From positions 1 to 32,701 of the IMG/VR virus record IMGVR_UViG_3300013126_000130: a stretch of 32,701 nt of DNA; one strand, 5' to 3'. This document shows, piece after piece, positions 5,880 to 13,652 of the stretch (its first letter is position 1; every line of letters begins with the position of its first letter). The position numbers were made by a program, and so were the translations under genes. The notes below the pieces were generated by a model. That model was given only the letters and a program-made list of their open reading frames with translations. It had not been told where the DNA came from and did not search any database. This DNA comes from a virus.

Positions 5880-6851
5880 ATGTCAACTTACCAAGCCAGA
5901 CCTTTTGCAATCGGAGACATCGGTGCAGGCGGGATAGCCTATTACAACATGTCGATAGGCGAACCGAACCTTAATTACGATGAACTTCCTGGTGGGTTGA
6001 CGTGGTACATGGAACCAAACGAGATACCCGGGTTCATCATAGCTTTGTAGAACGGAGCTGAACCGACATTCTTTAGGTCCACTAATAAGACTGATGCTAG
6101 CTACCTTTCGCTACTACAATCTCTATACAAGAGCAGCACAGGATTGGAACCTGGCACAACGATACCCTGGTTCGACACGTTCCTTTCTACCAACAGCCTG
6201 TACACTTCTTACGAGGTCAGCGGGTCGATGAGCTTCACTGGAACTGGAACGTGTTACGGAGAAGTAGCCAGCGCTACCGACCTTCTCCCAGGAACGAATG
6301 ATTTTACAGTTGAATGGTTCCAGAAACAGAGCTTAGGTTCGGATTTTCCTAGAGTATTTCAGTTCGGTGCATGGCCTTCAGGATTCGGCACAAGCTCGAA
6401 AAGCGGAGCAATCTATTTTTGGTACAACGGGCAGTACATATTCAGAGGCTTGCCTACCTGGCAGGATGAGTGGATCCACATAGCGATATGCCGTTACAAG
6501 AATTACGTGAGGATATTTCACAACGACACTCAGCTTGGAGCAGCGGCTTACATACCGGACAACATCACTGATACTGAAACTGTTATGCATTTGGGAATCG
6601 ACCCTGGATACGCTTCTACCACTTACTTCACCGAGTTGATAAGCAACTTTCACGTAAATCCAACTGTTGCAAAATACTGGGAAAACTTTTCTGCGCCGAC
6701 ATCAGGATTGAACATATCTTACGATTCTCACCTTCTTTTGAGAGCATCAACCAACGGTTCTCTTCTAACCGATTCCAGTCCAATCGGAATGACTGTAACT
6801 ACTGCTGGATCAACACCTATAGCTTGGAGCTCAGATAAACCTTTCGTCTAA
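5880..6851 (+). CDS. Lectin-like (LamG/ConA fold) virion protein with in-frame UAG at codon 57
   Basis: Reading from ATG 5880 gives 324 codons in one frame, interrupted only by TAG at 6048-6050 (codon 57), in the context PGFIIAL-UAG-NGAEPTFFRST. The downstream part continues in the same frame to TAA 6851 and contains a jelly-roll lectin pattern: FTVEWFQK, FGAWPS, IYFWYNGQYIF, WIHIAICRYKNYVRIFHNDTQ. Such LamG/ConA-like domains are common in phage tail fibres and head decorations. A late promoter precedes ATG 5880 at the standard distance. Read as Trp by the nearby CTA tRNA the segment would be IALWNG; the only difference from TGG is one base. Without suppression, translation would yield a 56-residue peptide, or restart at an internal codon such as ATG 6229. 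A sequencing error or strain mutation remains possible. Confidence 0.75.
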
Positions 6852-6857
6852 TTGGAG

Positions 6858-6866
6858 TATAAATAA
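6858..6866 (+). promoter_or_regulatory. T4-type late promoter TATAAATAA
   Basis: Perfect TATAAATAA between the lectin-like gene and the gene at 6916; the leader would be about 43 nt, longer than at other late promoters. It would drive the putative lysis region. Confidence 0.7.
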
Positions 6867-6915
6867 CTAGACCGATCACCGCATTTTTTAGTAGGTTAGC
6901 CCAAACTATCGACTA

Positions 6916-7269
6916 ATGTGCGAAGACGAAACTATTAACAGAACCATAATGAAGTTGTTTCGCCAATTCAAACTGGGGAACACTCTTCACACTTGCAAGT
7001 ACAGAATAGATAAGGAACTTGTAAAGCGGGCTAACCTTGGAGAACGCGCTCTCGACGAGCTCGTTCGCACAGAGATCTCTCGCGTTTTAGCTGAGCAGAT
7101 CGTAAATCAGCACAGATCGGAAATTAGTTCCGTCGAAGACGAAGAATTCGTCGAGTACGGAGGCCGGCTCATGGTCATAGGTCTAAAAGACTTCAAGACC
7201 GTGGTCGAAGCGGCCATCCAAATGCTGCCGGAAGAACAAATAACAAAAATAAGAAATGGACAATCCTAA
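6916..7269 (+). CDS. Hypothetical helical protein
   Basis: A 117-residue, charged, mostly helical protein with no signal or membrane segment and no domain I recognise. It contains ERALDELVRTEISRVLAEQI, followed by an acidic stretch (SSVEDEEFVEYGG) and a C-terminal helix. It is the first gene after a perfect late promoter and overlaps the next gene (membrane protein, 7256) by 14 nt, so the two are likely translated together. A virion-assembly role would fit the late timing, but nothing in the sequence shows it. Confidence 0.75.
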   Translation: MCEDETINRTIMKLFRQFKLGNTLHTCKYRIDKELVKRANLGERALDELVRTEISRVLAEQIVNQHRSEISSVEDEEFVEYGGRLMVIGLKDFKTVVEAAIQMLPEEQITKIRNGQS

Positions 7270-7588
7270 AGTAATTTTTCAAAATGCTGAAGAGTGGGTA
7301 AAGAAACTATTCAAAGGTCTAGGAAATGCCCTAGTAATAGCAATCGTTCTAGTAGTTGGTTTTTTCATCGGTTACTACTATTATGTTTTCACCAACAAAC
7401 CTGTTCAAGAATCACCTCTCGGAAACGTTAAGACTCTGAGAGAAACCTCAGTTGCGGTGAACGAACAAAGCGAACTCATGATCATAGATCGCTCTACTGG
7501 AAACTACACTGTGTACTGCGATTCGGTTGGTACAGCAATCTTCAACGTTTACGCTAACCAAAAATACCAGGAAGCAGTAAAACCATGA
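7256..7588 (+). CDS. Single-pass membrane protein, possible holin or spanin-type
   Basis: A 110-residue protein with an amphipathic N-terminus and one strong membrane segment at about 27-47 (ALVIAIVLVVGFFIGYYYYVF). The rest is a soluble domain of about 60 residues. By charge (lysines before the segment) the C-terminus probably faces the periplasm. It overlaps the next gene, a membrane-anchored lytic transglycosylase, by 4 nt (ATGA). That pairing suggests a lysis role such as holin, pinholin or inner-membrane spanin, but no family signature confirms it. Confidence 0.7.
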   Translation: MDNPKVIFQNAEEWVKKLFKGLGNALVIAIVLVVGFFIGYYYYVFTNKPVQESPLGNVKTLRETSVAVNEQSELMIIDRSTGNYTVYCDSVGTAIFNVYANQKYQEAVKP

Positions 7589-8091
7589 TACGCGCGAAAT
7601 TAATCATATTTCTAGCGTCGCTAATGCTATTAGGCGCAGTCTGGTCTTATGAAACGACCAAAGTAACCCAAAAAAAGATACAGACGGTTGGAACGCCTAT
7701 TAGCAAGGGACCTCTAAGCATCAGAATGTACGATTACTTGGTTGAATACTCGGAAAAGTACGAGGTACCTCTTCAAATAGCACTCGGAATAGCTGAAGCA
7801 GAAACCGGGTACGAGGGACCGTTTCACTGGGACTACAATCCAGCTAGAGTTTCCAGCGCTGGGGCGTGCGGAGCAATGCAGATACTTCCATCAACCGCAA
7901 CCTACATTTACGGTGAACGAGTAACGAAAGATCAACTCCTTACTGACCTTGAGCTTAACGTTGAAATCTCAATGAAGTACATGGCGTACCTTTACAAGAT
8001 GTCAAAGCGTTGGGACATCGCTCTTGGGTACTATAACACAGGCACACCAGTAGTCAACAGCTACGCGATGCGCATCATGAAAAACACCTAG
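7585..8091 (+). CDS. Membrane-anchored lytic transglycosylase (SLT domain), probable endolysin
   Basis: A 168-residue protein. Residues 5-20 form an N-terminal signal or signal-anchor segment (KLIIFLASLMLLGAVW). Residues 48-165 are an SLT goose-lysozyme-like domain: ALGIAEAETGY with the predicted catalytic Glu near 73, SSAGACGAMQILPSTA (about 90-105), then ALGYYNTGTPVVNSY. It cleaves peptidoglycan between N-acetylmuramic acid and N-acetylglucosamine. An N-terminal export segment would let it reach the periplasm without a holin (SAR-like), or it may be a virion-associated or host-modifying enzyme. Its stop is TAG, one of few TAG stops here; UAG readthrough would add 24 codons ending at TAA. 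Confidence 0.85.
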   Translation: MIRAKLIIFLASLMLLGAVWSYETTKVTQKKIQTVGTPISKGPLSIRMYDYLVEYSEKYEVPLQIALGIAEAETGYEGPFHWDYNPARVSSAGACGAMQILPSTATYIYGERVTKDQLLTDLELNVEISMKYMAYLYKMSKRWDIALGYYNTGTPVVNSYAMRIMKNT

Positions 8092-8096
8092 AACAA

Positions 8097-8429
8097 ATGG
8101 CTGATTTTTGCACGCAGTGTTCAGCTGCAACGTTTGGAGATAAAACACAGCCTGACATAAACATCAGGGAAACCGCTGCTTCTTTGAAAAACGGAACTTA
8201 CGTTCCTGTCCTGTGCGAAGGCTGCGGAATGAACGCAATCGGAAAGGATGAAAACGGGCAAGTACTCGTTAACATTCCCGAAAATATCAGAGACGACAGT
8301 TGTGAAACATACGTGTGGGTTCCTCTAGAAGATTTCGAAAAGGACCACCTAACTAAGTACTGGTACCATGCGTCTGAACACCAACAATTGTTAACAGAAA
8401 GTGAAACAATTTCACCCCAAGTAGTATAA
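8097..8429 (+). CDS. Hypothetical protein with paired CxxC motifs
   Basis: A 110-residue protein. FCTQCS (C5, C8) and LCEGCG (about C39, C42) form two CxxC pairs that probably bind one zinc. The sequence DFCTQCSAATFG resembles a small family often seen in phages and without assigned function. It starts 5 nt after the transglycosylase stop and shares its transcript. Its stop codon TAA is part of the promoter-like motif GTAGTATAAT. Confidence 0.72.
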   Translation: MADFCTQCSAATFGDKTQPDINIRETAASLKNGTYVPVLCEGCGMNAIGKDENGQVLVNIPENIRDDSCETYVWVPLEDFEKDHLTKYWYHASEHQQLLTESETISPQVV

Positions 8430-8430
8430 T
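8421..8430 (+). promoter_or_regulatory. Promoter element GTAGTATAAT
   Basis: One of three exact copies of GTAGTATAAT in the window (also 12727 and 16524), each 29-40 nt before an ATG. It contains a -10-like TATAAT with an upstream GTAG extension; no shared -35 box is evident. It precedes the 516-residue orphan gene by 29 nt. Confidence 0.6.
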
Positions 8431-8459
8431 ACTGCGACGGTTTCGACGAGTTCGAACCG

Positions 8460-10010
8460 ATGTTCGACAAGAAGATCTCAACCGGTCTCACCGGTGGCAA
8501 GAAAGTTGTCGTCGACGTTGAGTCGGACCTTTACGATTTCGCTTTCTCAGTCACTCCGTCCGGTGGTGTTGTCCTGTACAACATTGACAACGGAAAGATC
8601 ATGGTGAGCGAAGACGTTGACCAGGTTTACTACTTCTCATCCAAACCTCTCGGTACCTCCGTCCTTCCGGACAATTCTGCCCTCTATGCAGCGGTTTACG
8701 TCCTGTCAGACAAACTTCTCAACGATGATGCCGAACGGATGTTCAACATGCTGAGCGACCCGTACCACTACCGCATGCTCGCAAACGCTTTCGGAAAGCA
8801 GAAGCTCAATGCCTTCAAAGCTGCTGTGGCTGAATGCGTCGTTGACGTTACGAAGAGGTTCCCTGAAGGAGTCTTCCCAATCACCAGAGTTGACGACCAT
8901 GCGTACTGCGTCATGGATCTGATCAACGACCTTGGCGAGATGGACAACAAATTCTTCCCTGGCCACTCGGAATTCAATTACAACCGCATTGGCCGCAAGC
9001 GCGTTACCGCGGTTAACGAAGCCGGCGAACCTGAACAGATCGAAGCAAAGTTCGTTCAGACCGACCCGAACCCTGGTTACGCTCTCACCAGCCTTGTCTG
9101 GAATGAGAGTCGCGCAAACCTTTCGGTTCTGTGTCGCATTGAAGGAACTGTTGAACTGCCAGCTAATGAGCACAACATCACTTCGGTCCCATCGTTCAAG
9201 TACAGAGCTTACACTCTCATCAAGGACGGTATTCTCAACATCACCAAACTTCCGGTGAATTACACGAAGGAACTGTACGACCTGCTGCTCAGCCGCGGAA
9301 TCACAGCTGAGATTCAGGAAGATTACATCATCCTTGACCTTGGCAGCCTTCCTCTCGTGAACAGAGCGATGGTCCAGAACTGTTCAGCTAACGATCTGGC
9401 TCGCCAGGAATGGGAACTGATCAAGCTTCAGGGTCGCAAAAAAGTTTACGATTACTACAGGAAGAATCTCTTCCCGAAGGAAAGCAAATCGTACGCTGAC
9501 ACCTACGGTCAGGAAGCAGCAGAATGGTTAAAGCAGAACGGCATCACCGACTACAACGGTTTTGCTCCGAAAATGACAGCCGCTGAATCCACCGACTTCT
9601 ACATGTCAGTCAACCTGTTCACTAAGGTGAAAGGTCTGTCGTCCTTACCGAAAGTTGAGGACGTGATTGCCAACATAGCAAAAGGACCTATCTCCAAACC
9701 ATCTGAATGGGTAATGGCTGTCGCTATCGAAGAGTACAACCAGCAGATCAACTCTCCGCTCTTCATGAGCATGAAACCGGAAGATCAGCAGAAAGCTCTT
9801 CAGAATTACATCATCACGAAGTCTGACGAACTTAACAAAGCTCGTCGGGCAGCTCTACGCGAAATCGCGAAGACCAAGTTCTCCCTCATCCTTTCGAAGA
9901 AATGGTTCAAGGAGTTCAAGACCTTCGACGAGAACAAACTCACTCTCTTCCTGGACGGTCACCAGTTGGACTTCACTTTCGAAATGACCGAAAAGGCTGA
10001 GCAGATTTAA
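8460..10010 (+). CDS. Orphan 516-residue protein, probably highly expressed
   Basis: I do not recognise this protein. It has no signal peptide or membrane segment. The N-terminal part is beta-rich (KVVVDVESDLYDFAFSVTPS). The middle has helical and strand segments (TSLVWNESRANLSVL), and the C-terminal third is helical and charged (around SDELNKARRAALREIAKTKF). It is monocistronic, with a GTAGTATAAT promoter upstream and a strong terminator 20 nt after the stop. Its codon choice is visibly different from its neighbours: more CTC, CTG, ATC, CGC and GTC and few AGA and ATA codons, as expected of an abundant protein. The promoter is not of the late type, so an early or middle abundant protein is more likely than a capsid protein. 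Function unknown. Confidence 0.85.
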   Translation: MFDKKISTGLTGGKKVVVDVESDLYDFAFSVTPSGGVVLYNIDNGKIMVSEDVDQVYYFSSKPLGTSVLPDNSALYAAVYVLSDKLLNDDAERMFNMLSDPYHYRMLANAFGKQKLNAFKAAVAECVVDVTKRFPEGVFPITRVDDHAYCVMDLINDLGEMDNKFFPGHSEFNYNRIGRKRVTAVNEAGEPEQIEAKFVQTDPNPGYALTSLVWNESRANLSVLCRIEGTVELPANEHNITSVPSFKYRAYTLIKDGILNITKLPVNYTKELYDLLLSRGITAEIQEDYIILDLGSLPLVNRAMVQNCSANDLARQEWELIKLQGRKKVYDYYRKNLFPKESKSYADTYGQEAAEWLKQNGITDYNGFAPKMTAAESTDFYMSVNLFTKVKGLSSLPKVEDVIANIAKGPISKPSEWVMAVAIEEYNQQINSPLFMSMKPEDQQKALQNYIITKSDELNKARRAALREIAKTKFSLILSKKWFKEFKTFDENKLTLFLDGHQLDFTFEMTEKAEQI

Positions 10011-10030
10011 TCATACATCTCCTTTCTTTG

Positions 10031-10065
10031 GACCGGGACGGCCCTAAACGTCCCGGTCTTTTTTT
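10031..10065 (+). terminator. Strong intrinsic terminator
   Basis: A 10-bp perfect stem, GACCGGGACG (10031-10040), loop GCCCTAAA, CGTCCCGGTC (10049-10058), followed by seven T. It ends the transcript of the orphan 516-residue gene. Confidence 0.92.
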
Positions 10066-10099
10066 GAACCAAGGAACGGTTGTGGCCGTACCATAAAAG

Positions 10100-10336
10100 A
10101 TGAATAAAACTATGAGTCAACGATCACATGCATACCAGCTCACACGAGATGTGACCCAGGAAGAATGCCCATGGTTGGGTAGAGACTTCAAAAAAGGCGA
10201 GACCGTTTTTGAGTACTTGCAGTACACTTACGGCTGTATAAGCCCTAGCGGAAAAGCTTTTACCGAGATTTTCGACAAAACTCCATTCTTCGAACTTCCA
10301 ATAGATTCTGTCGACCAGGAAGATCAATGCGGCTAA
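10100..10336 (+). CDS. Hypothetical small protein
   Basis: A 78-residue soluble protein with YQLTRDVTQEECPWLGRDFK, then YTYGCISPSGKAF and TPFFELP. This looks like a small uncharacterised phage protein family; I know no function for it. Two in-frame ATG codons (10100 and 10112) could start it. It stands between the terminator at 10031 and the helicase gene, with 52 nt before the latter. Confidence 0.65.
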   Translation: MNKTMSQRSHAYQLTRDVTQEECPWLGRDFKKGETVFEYLQYTYGCISPSGKAFTEIFDKTPFFELPIDSVDQEDQCG

Positions 10337-10388
10337 TCCTTTCGAAACTCAATCGAATTGGTTAGTAAAAATTAGCAAAGAATTCCAA

Positions 10389-12116
10389 ATGACGGATCTG
10401 AAAAAAGAGTTCGAACAGTTCGTTCAAACAAAGCACCCAACACTACAGTTCAGGCCTCAGCAAAAAGAGGTCATAATCGACATACTCGAAGCCTACTTTG
10501 AGGATCCGGACGGCATTTACCTGTTGGACGCTCCGACTGGGTCAGGAAAGTCAATCATCGCTATGGTAGCCGCTGACTTTCTCATTCACAAGGGAAAACG
10601 TGGCTACATACTCGCTTCGGATCTCGTCCTTCACCAGCAGTACGTCAACGATTTCAGAAGAATGCAACTTTGGAACTGGGGAAACGTGAAGGGCGTTGAT
10701 AATTACGCGTGTGCAGTAAACGGAGAAAGATTTTCGATCGGAGATTGCAAGAGCAAGGGAATGTCGTACCAAGCGGCAGAATCCCTACCGTGTTTCAAGC
10801 ACTGCGGCTATCTGATGGCAAGAAGAAAATCGATACGCTCGCCGTTAGCTCTTCTCACCTACCCTTACGCGCTCATCCAAAGAAATTACGTCGAAGAAAA
10901 GCAGACTACTCCACCGTTTCCGAAGAGAGATTTTGTAGTCTGTGATGAAGCTCACAAGATACTGGACATCGTTCAAGGTCACTTCAGCCCGTTAGTCTCG
11001 CATGACATCTACAAGAAAGTCGAAAGATTATCAGACGGCTTGTTCGACATAGGTTTGAAGAGACCGAAGATCGACATAAATCGTCTAGAGCGGTTGGTCA
11101 AGGACATCTATGCCGAAGAAGATCACGACGTTCTTCTGACTTTGATGAAAGAAGTAGAAAAGATACTCGAAAGTTTGGTTTCTTCAGTCGGTGATATTCG
11201 AGAGATTGCAGGTAAAGAGTTCGGCGAAGAAGATGTGCCACGAGAGTGGATAAAAGTGTTCAACCTTTACGACTGGTGCAAGGACTGTCACTGCAAGATA
11301 GAAGATTATTGCGACATAATAGACCAAGTTGGAGTCAGCAAGATGGTAAAAAATCCAGGCGAGAAAAGCATAGCTTTCAACTGCATCGACGAATACTACT
11401 TGCTAGGAAAGCACTTCTTCAACCAGTTTGGGTTCAAACTGCTAATGACAGCAACAGTAGGCAACCCAACCGATTTCATGAAGAATCACGGAATAAAGAA
11501 CGCAAGGTACTTCAAGATGGATTCTCACTTCAAGTGGGATAACTCACCTATCATTTACTACCCAGGAAAGAAGATGTCAGCTCGGCACTTAGAAGATAAC
11601 TTCGAATGGGGTGTTAAGACTCTATCCCAAATCCTAGCTACACACCCAGACGATTCAGGCATCATACACACTGGTTCTTATGAACTTGGGCAAAAATTGT
11701 GGCAGGCCCTTCCTAAAGAGGTCAGGAAGAGGGTCCTTCTTTACAAAGGTTCTGAGGAAAAGGACGTCATGTTGAAGAAGATGAAGAAGAAGAGGGGAAC
11801 TGTTCTCATGGGGCCTTCACTGCTTGAAGGTTTGAACCTAATCGACGACCTTTCTCGGTTTCAGGTGTTCATGAAGGTACCTTACCCTCACCTTGGTGAT
11901 AAGTACGTTGCAGCAAAGCTCAAATTCTCGCAAAAATGGTACAACTGGAAGACTTCCATATCAGTCTTACAAGGAACTGGCCGATCTATACGAACTCCGG
12001 ACGATTGGGCAGTCACTTATTTGGTAGATGGGTGTTTTTCTGATCTTTTTCAAGTAGCCGGTGATCAATTTCCGGTAGAATTCAGATCTCGAGTAAAGGT
12101 GGAATTCAAAAGGTAA
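10389..12116 (+). CDS. DinG/Rad3-like superfamily 2 helicase with putative Fe-S cluster
   Basis: A 575-residue protein. RPQQKEVI (Q-like motif), LLDAPTGSGKS (Walker A, 46-56), VVCDEAHK (DEAH, 183-190), LMTATVG (motif III), and near the C-terminus GTVLMGPSLLEGLNL and LQGTGRSIRTPDDW (motif VI). Between Walker A and DEAH are four cysteines (about 108, 120, 135, 139) in the place of the Fe-S cluster of XPD/DinG helicases. These unwind DNA 5' to 3'. In T4 the repair helicases (UvsW, Dda) belong to other groups, so this is an unusual enzyme for a T4-like phage. It may act in repair or recombination. The gene ends in a late-promoter-like sequence. Confidence 0.88.
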   Translation: MTDLKKEFEQFVQTKHPTLQFRPQQKEVIIDILEAYFEDPDGIYLLDAPTGSGKSIIAMVAADFLIHKGKRGYILASDLVLHQQYVNDFRRMQLWNWGNVKGVDNYACAVNGERFSIGDCKSKGMSYQAAESLPCFKHCGYLMARRKSIRSPLALLTYPYALIQRNYVEEKQTTPPFPKRDFVVCDEAHKILDIVQGHFSPLVSHDIYKKVERLSDGLFDIGLKRPKIDINRLERLVKDIYAEEDHDVLLTLMKEVEKILESLVSSVGDIREIAGKEFGEEDVPREWIKVFNLYDWCKDCHCKIEDYCDIIDQVGVSKMVKNPGEKSIAFNCIDEYYLLGKHFFNQFGFKLLMTATVGNPTDFMKNHGIKNARYFKMDSHFKWDNSPIIYYPGKKMSARHLEDNFEWGVKTLSQILATHPDDSGIIHTGSYELGQKLWQALPKEVRKRVLLYKGSEEKDVMLKKMKKKRGTVLMGPSLLEGLNLIDDLSRFQVFMKVPYPHLGDKYVAAKLKFSQKWYNWKTSISVLQGTGRSIRTPDDWAVTYLVDGCFSDLFQVAGDQFPVEFRSRVKVEFKR

Positions 12117-12123
12117 TAAATAA
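12114..12123 (+). promoter_or_regulatory. Late promoter variant AATAAATAA
   Basis: TAATAAATAA overlaps the helicase stop codon and ends 18 nt before ATG 12142, the usual spacing. The first base departs from the T4 consensus. Confidence 0.5.
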
Positions 12124-12141
12124 CAAAAAGTTACCTTAGTT

Positions 12142-12705
12142 ATGCCAAGAAAACACGTAAAGGTCTTCGAAGAATTCAGCGCAGACCGCTTTCTAGAAAA
12201 CCCAGAAGCTGAACTAGCCAGCAGTTCCGATCCTAACGAAATAGGTGAAAGGGATTACGTAGATTCTTACAGAGGTAAAGGTCAAGTGCTTGAAATCGTT
12301 GGCGACTTTGCAAGAGTTCAGCTAGAAGGAGCTGAACAGAAGATCGTGAAGATTCCTGTGTTCTCGCTGAAGAAAAGCAGTGCGCCGACTTCCAAAGTCG
12401 ACTACAAGATGATACGTAACGAGATAGCTGACCTTGCAGATAACATCACAAGCTACGTTTCTTACCTAGAGCAAGATCCAACTGCAATAGATCTGCACAG
12501 CGCAGAAGATCTGCTGAGCAACACGCTGGTCGACATCATCTCTCTGCAGAAACAGGATCCTAGCATCATAAGTTCCAACGAATTTGACTCGATCTATCAC
12601 AATTCGGTCAATTTGGGAGACATGATAACAAACATTTCTCCCGGTAGAAAAGAAGCTATCGACACGATCCTTGCCAAGTACGAAGAGCTTGGAAACATGC
12701 AGTAA
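12142..12705 (+). CDS. Putative head-packaged or structural protein with N-terminal targeting-like motif
   Basis: A 187-residue acidic protein starting MPRKHVKVFEEFSADRF. The KVFEEF segment is close to the T4 capsid-targeting sequence (KTYQEFI) and to other proteins in this window. Residues about 45-70 (KGQVLEIVGDFARVQLEGAE) look like a small beta-barrel; the rest is helical (from DYKMIRNEIADLADNI on). No enzyme motif is seen. A late promoter 18 nt upstream and the motif support a virion or head-core role, which is inference. Confidence 0.75.
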   Translation: MPRKHVKVFEEFSADRFLENPEAELASSSDPNEIGERDYVDSYRGKGQVLEIVGDFARVQLEGAEQKIVKIPVFSLKKSSAPTSKVDYKMIRNEIADLADNITSYVSYLEQDPTAIDLHSAEDLLSNTLVDIISLQKQDPSIISSNEFDSIYHNSVNLGDMITNISPGRKEAIDTILAKYEELGNMQ

Positions 12706-12726
12706 CCATTCCATTTTTTCCTTTTT

Positions 12727-12736
12727 GTAGTATAAT
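12727..12736 (+). promoter_or_regulatory. Promoter element GTAGTATAAT
   Basis: Second exact copy of this 10-mer, 40 nt before ATG 12777. It starts a run of small, tightly packed non-late genes. Confidence 0.6.
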
Positions 12737-12776
12737 TTAGGTGAGCTTAAGGTTCATCTAAAAAAATTGTGTCAAC

Positions 12777-12938
12777 ATGGTAGTAGAAGTGATCAAAGAA
12801 CACGATGGAATTCCGGAAGGTTCGCGAATGAAGGTCGATAAGGAACTCAAACACTCTTACAAAGGCGTGTGGTCAAGCATGATGGGGTCCTACACAGTGA
12901 AATTCAAAAAGAAATACTGCAAAATCGTAGAAAAATGA
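12777..12938 (+). CDS. Hypothetical 53-residue basic protein
   Basis: MVVEVIKEHDGIPEGSRMKV begins a short protein with a probable small beta-barrel character: VIKEHDGIPEGSRMKVDKEL resembles SH3- or KOW-like start patterns. It ends in a lysine-rich tail (KFKKKYCKIVEK). Its stop TGA overlaps the ATG of the next gene (ATGA at 12935-12938), typical of translational coupling. Confidence 0.6.
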   Translation: MVVEVIKEHDGIPEGSRMKVDKELKHSYKGVWSSMMGSYTVKFKKKYCKIVEK

Positions 12939-13162
12939 GCGCTCTAGGTTATCTGATGGGAACCACTTACATGTTTGTGGACATGATGCACGACATGGAA
13001 GAAAAAAACAAGCAGAGGTGTGACGATCTTATTGATCAGTACAAAAACCTTCAGAATTTTCCTCGTAAAAAGAAGAAGAAAGAGAAGAAACGCATCCTTC
13101 TTGAGTACGCAATCTTTAGCTACAATCCGTTGACCGGAAAGACTTACGATTGGGCAAAATGA
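12935..13162 (+). CDS. Hypothetical 75-residue basic protein
   Basis: MSALGYLMGTTYMFVDMMHD starts the protein, followed by a helical stretch and a lysine run (RKKKKKEKKR, about 44-53). No family is recognised. ATG 12935, inside the ATGA overlap, is preferred over the in-frame codon at 12869, which lies inside the previous gene. It may bind nucleic acid through its lysine run; this is a guess. Confidence 0.65.
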   Translation: MSALGYLMGTTYMFVDMMHDMEEKNKQRCDDLIDQYKNLQNFPRKKKKKEKKRILLEYAIFSYNPLTGKTYDWAK

Positions 13163-13171
13163 TCAAATCCT

Positions 13172-13651
13172 ATGGCGGTAGTCCTTCAAGCACCGAACTA
13201 TTCTGAAAAATCCCTAGCTTCCAGAAGCATCTTTCTTGCTGGCGGAATCACTAACTGCCCAAACTGGCAGAACGAAGTGATAGAAAAATTGTTTGACATT
13301 CCGGACCTAGTCATCTTCAACCCACGAAGAGACAATTTTGATACTGGCGACGAGAAAGAGTCAGACGTTCAAATAGAGTGGGAATTTAAGCACCTCGAAA
13401 AAGCTGACATGATTCTCTTTTGGTTCTCGGAAGGTTCGTTAAATCCGATCACTCTGTTCGAGTACGGCTTGTGGGGTAGGCTAAGACTTCCTACCCAAGG
13501 GAACGTACGCAGAATATTCGTGGGGACGCATCCTAATTATCCCAGATCGTTTGATGTCAGAAAGCAAACCTCACTTGCTTGCGGGCCGACCGTGTACAGT
13601 TCCATCGACGAATTGGTACAATCTGTAAGAAATCACATAACGAATCACTAA
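13172..13651 (+). CDS. Nucleoside 2-deoxyribosyltransferase-like protein
   Basis: A 159-residue protein with SIFLAGGITNCPNWQ (about 20-34), VIFNPRRDNFD, IEWEFKHLEKADMILFWFSEGS and ITLFEYGLWGR. This is the order of conserved motifs of the nucleoside 2-deoxyribosyltransferase fold, close to the group with the Q-I-x-W-E-x-x-x-L-x-x-A-D signature. Enzymes of this fold move deoxyribose between bases or hydrolyse nucleotides. In a phage this suits nucleotide salvage or defence against nucleotide signals. The fold call is good; the substrate is unknown. Confidence 0.8.
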   Translation: MAVVLQAPNYSEKSLASRSIFLAGGITNCPNWQNEVIEKLFDIPDLVIFNPRRDNFDTGDEKESDVQIEWEFKHLEKADMILFWFSEGSLNPITLFEYGLWGRLRLPTQGNVRRIFVGTHPNYPRSFDVRKQTSLACGPTVYSSIDELVQSVRNHITNH

Positions 13652-13652
13652 A

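Noticed and set aside
7585-8091. UAG-dependent extension of the lytic transglycosylase
   Set aside because: The 24 added codons overlap the next gene in another frame and look random, so TAG here is probably a true stop.
8706-9173. Minus-strand frames inside the 516-residue orphan gene
   Set aside because: Shadows produced by the codon bias of the real gene; no start signals or domain patterns.
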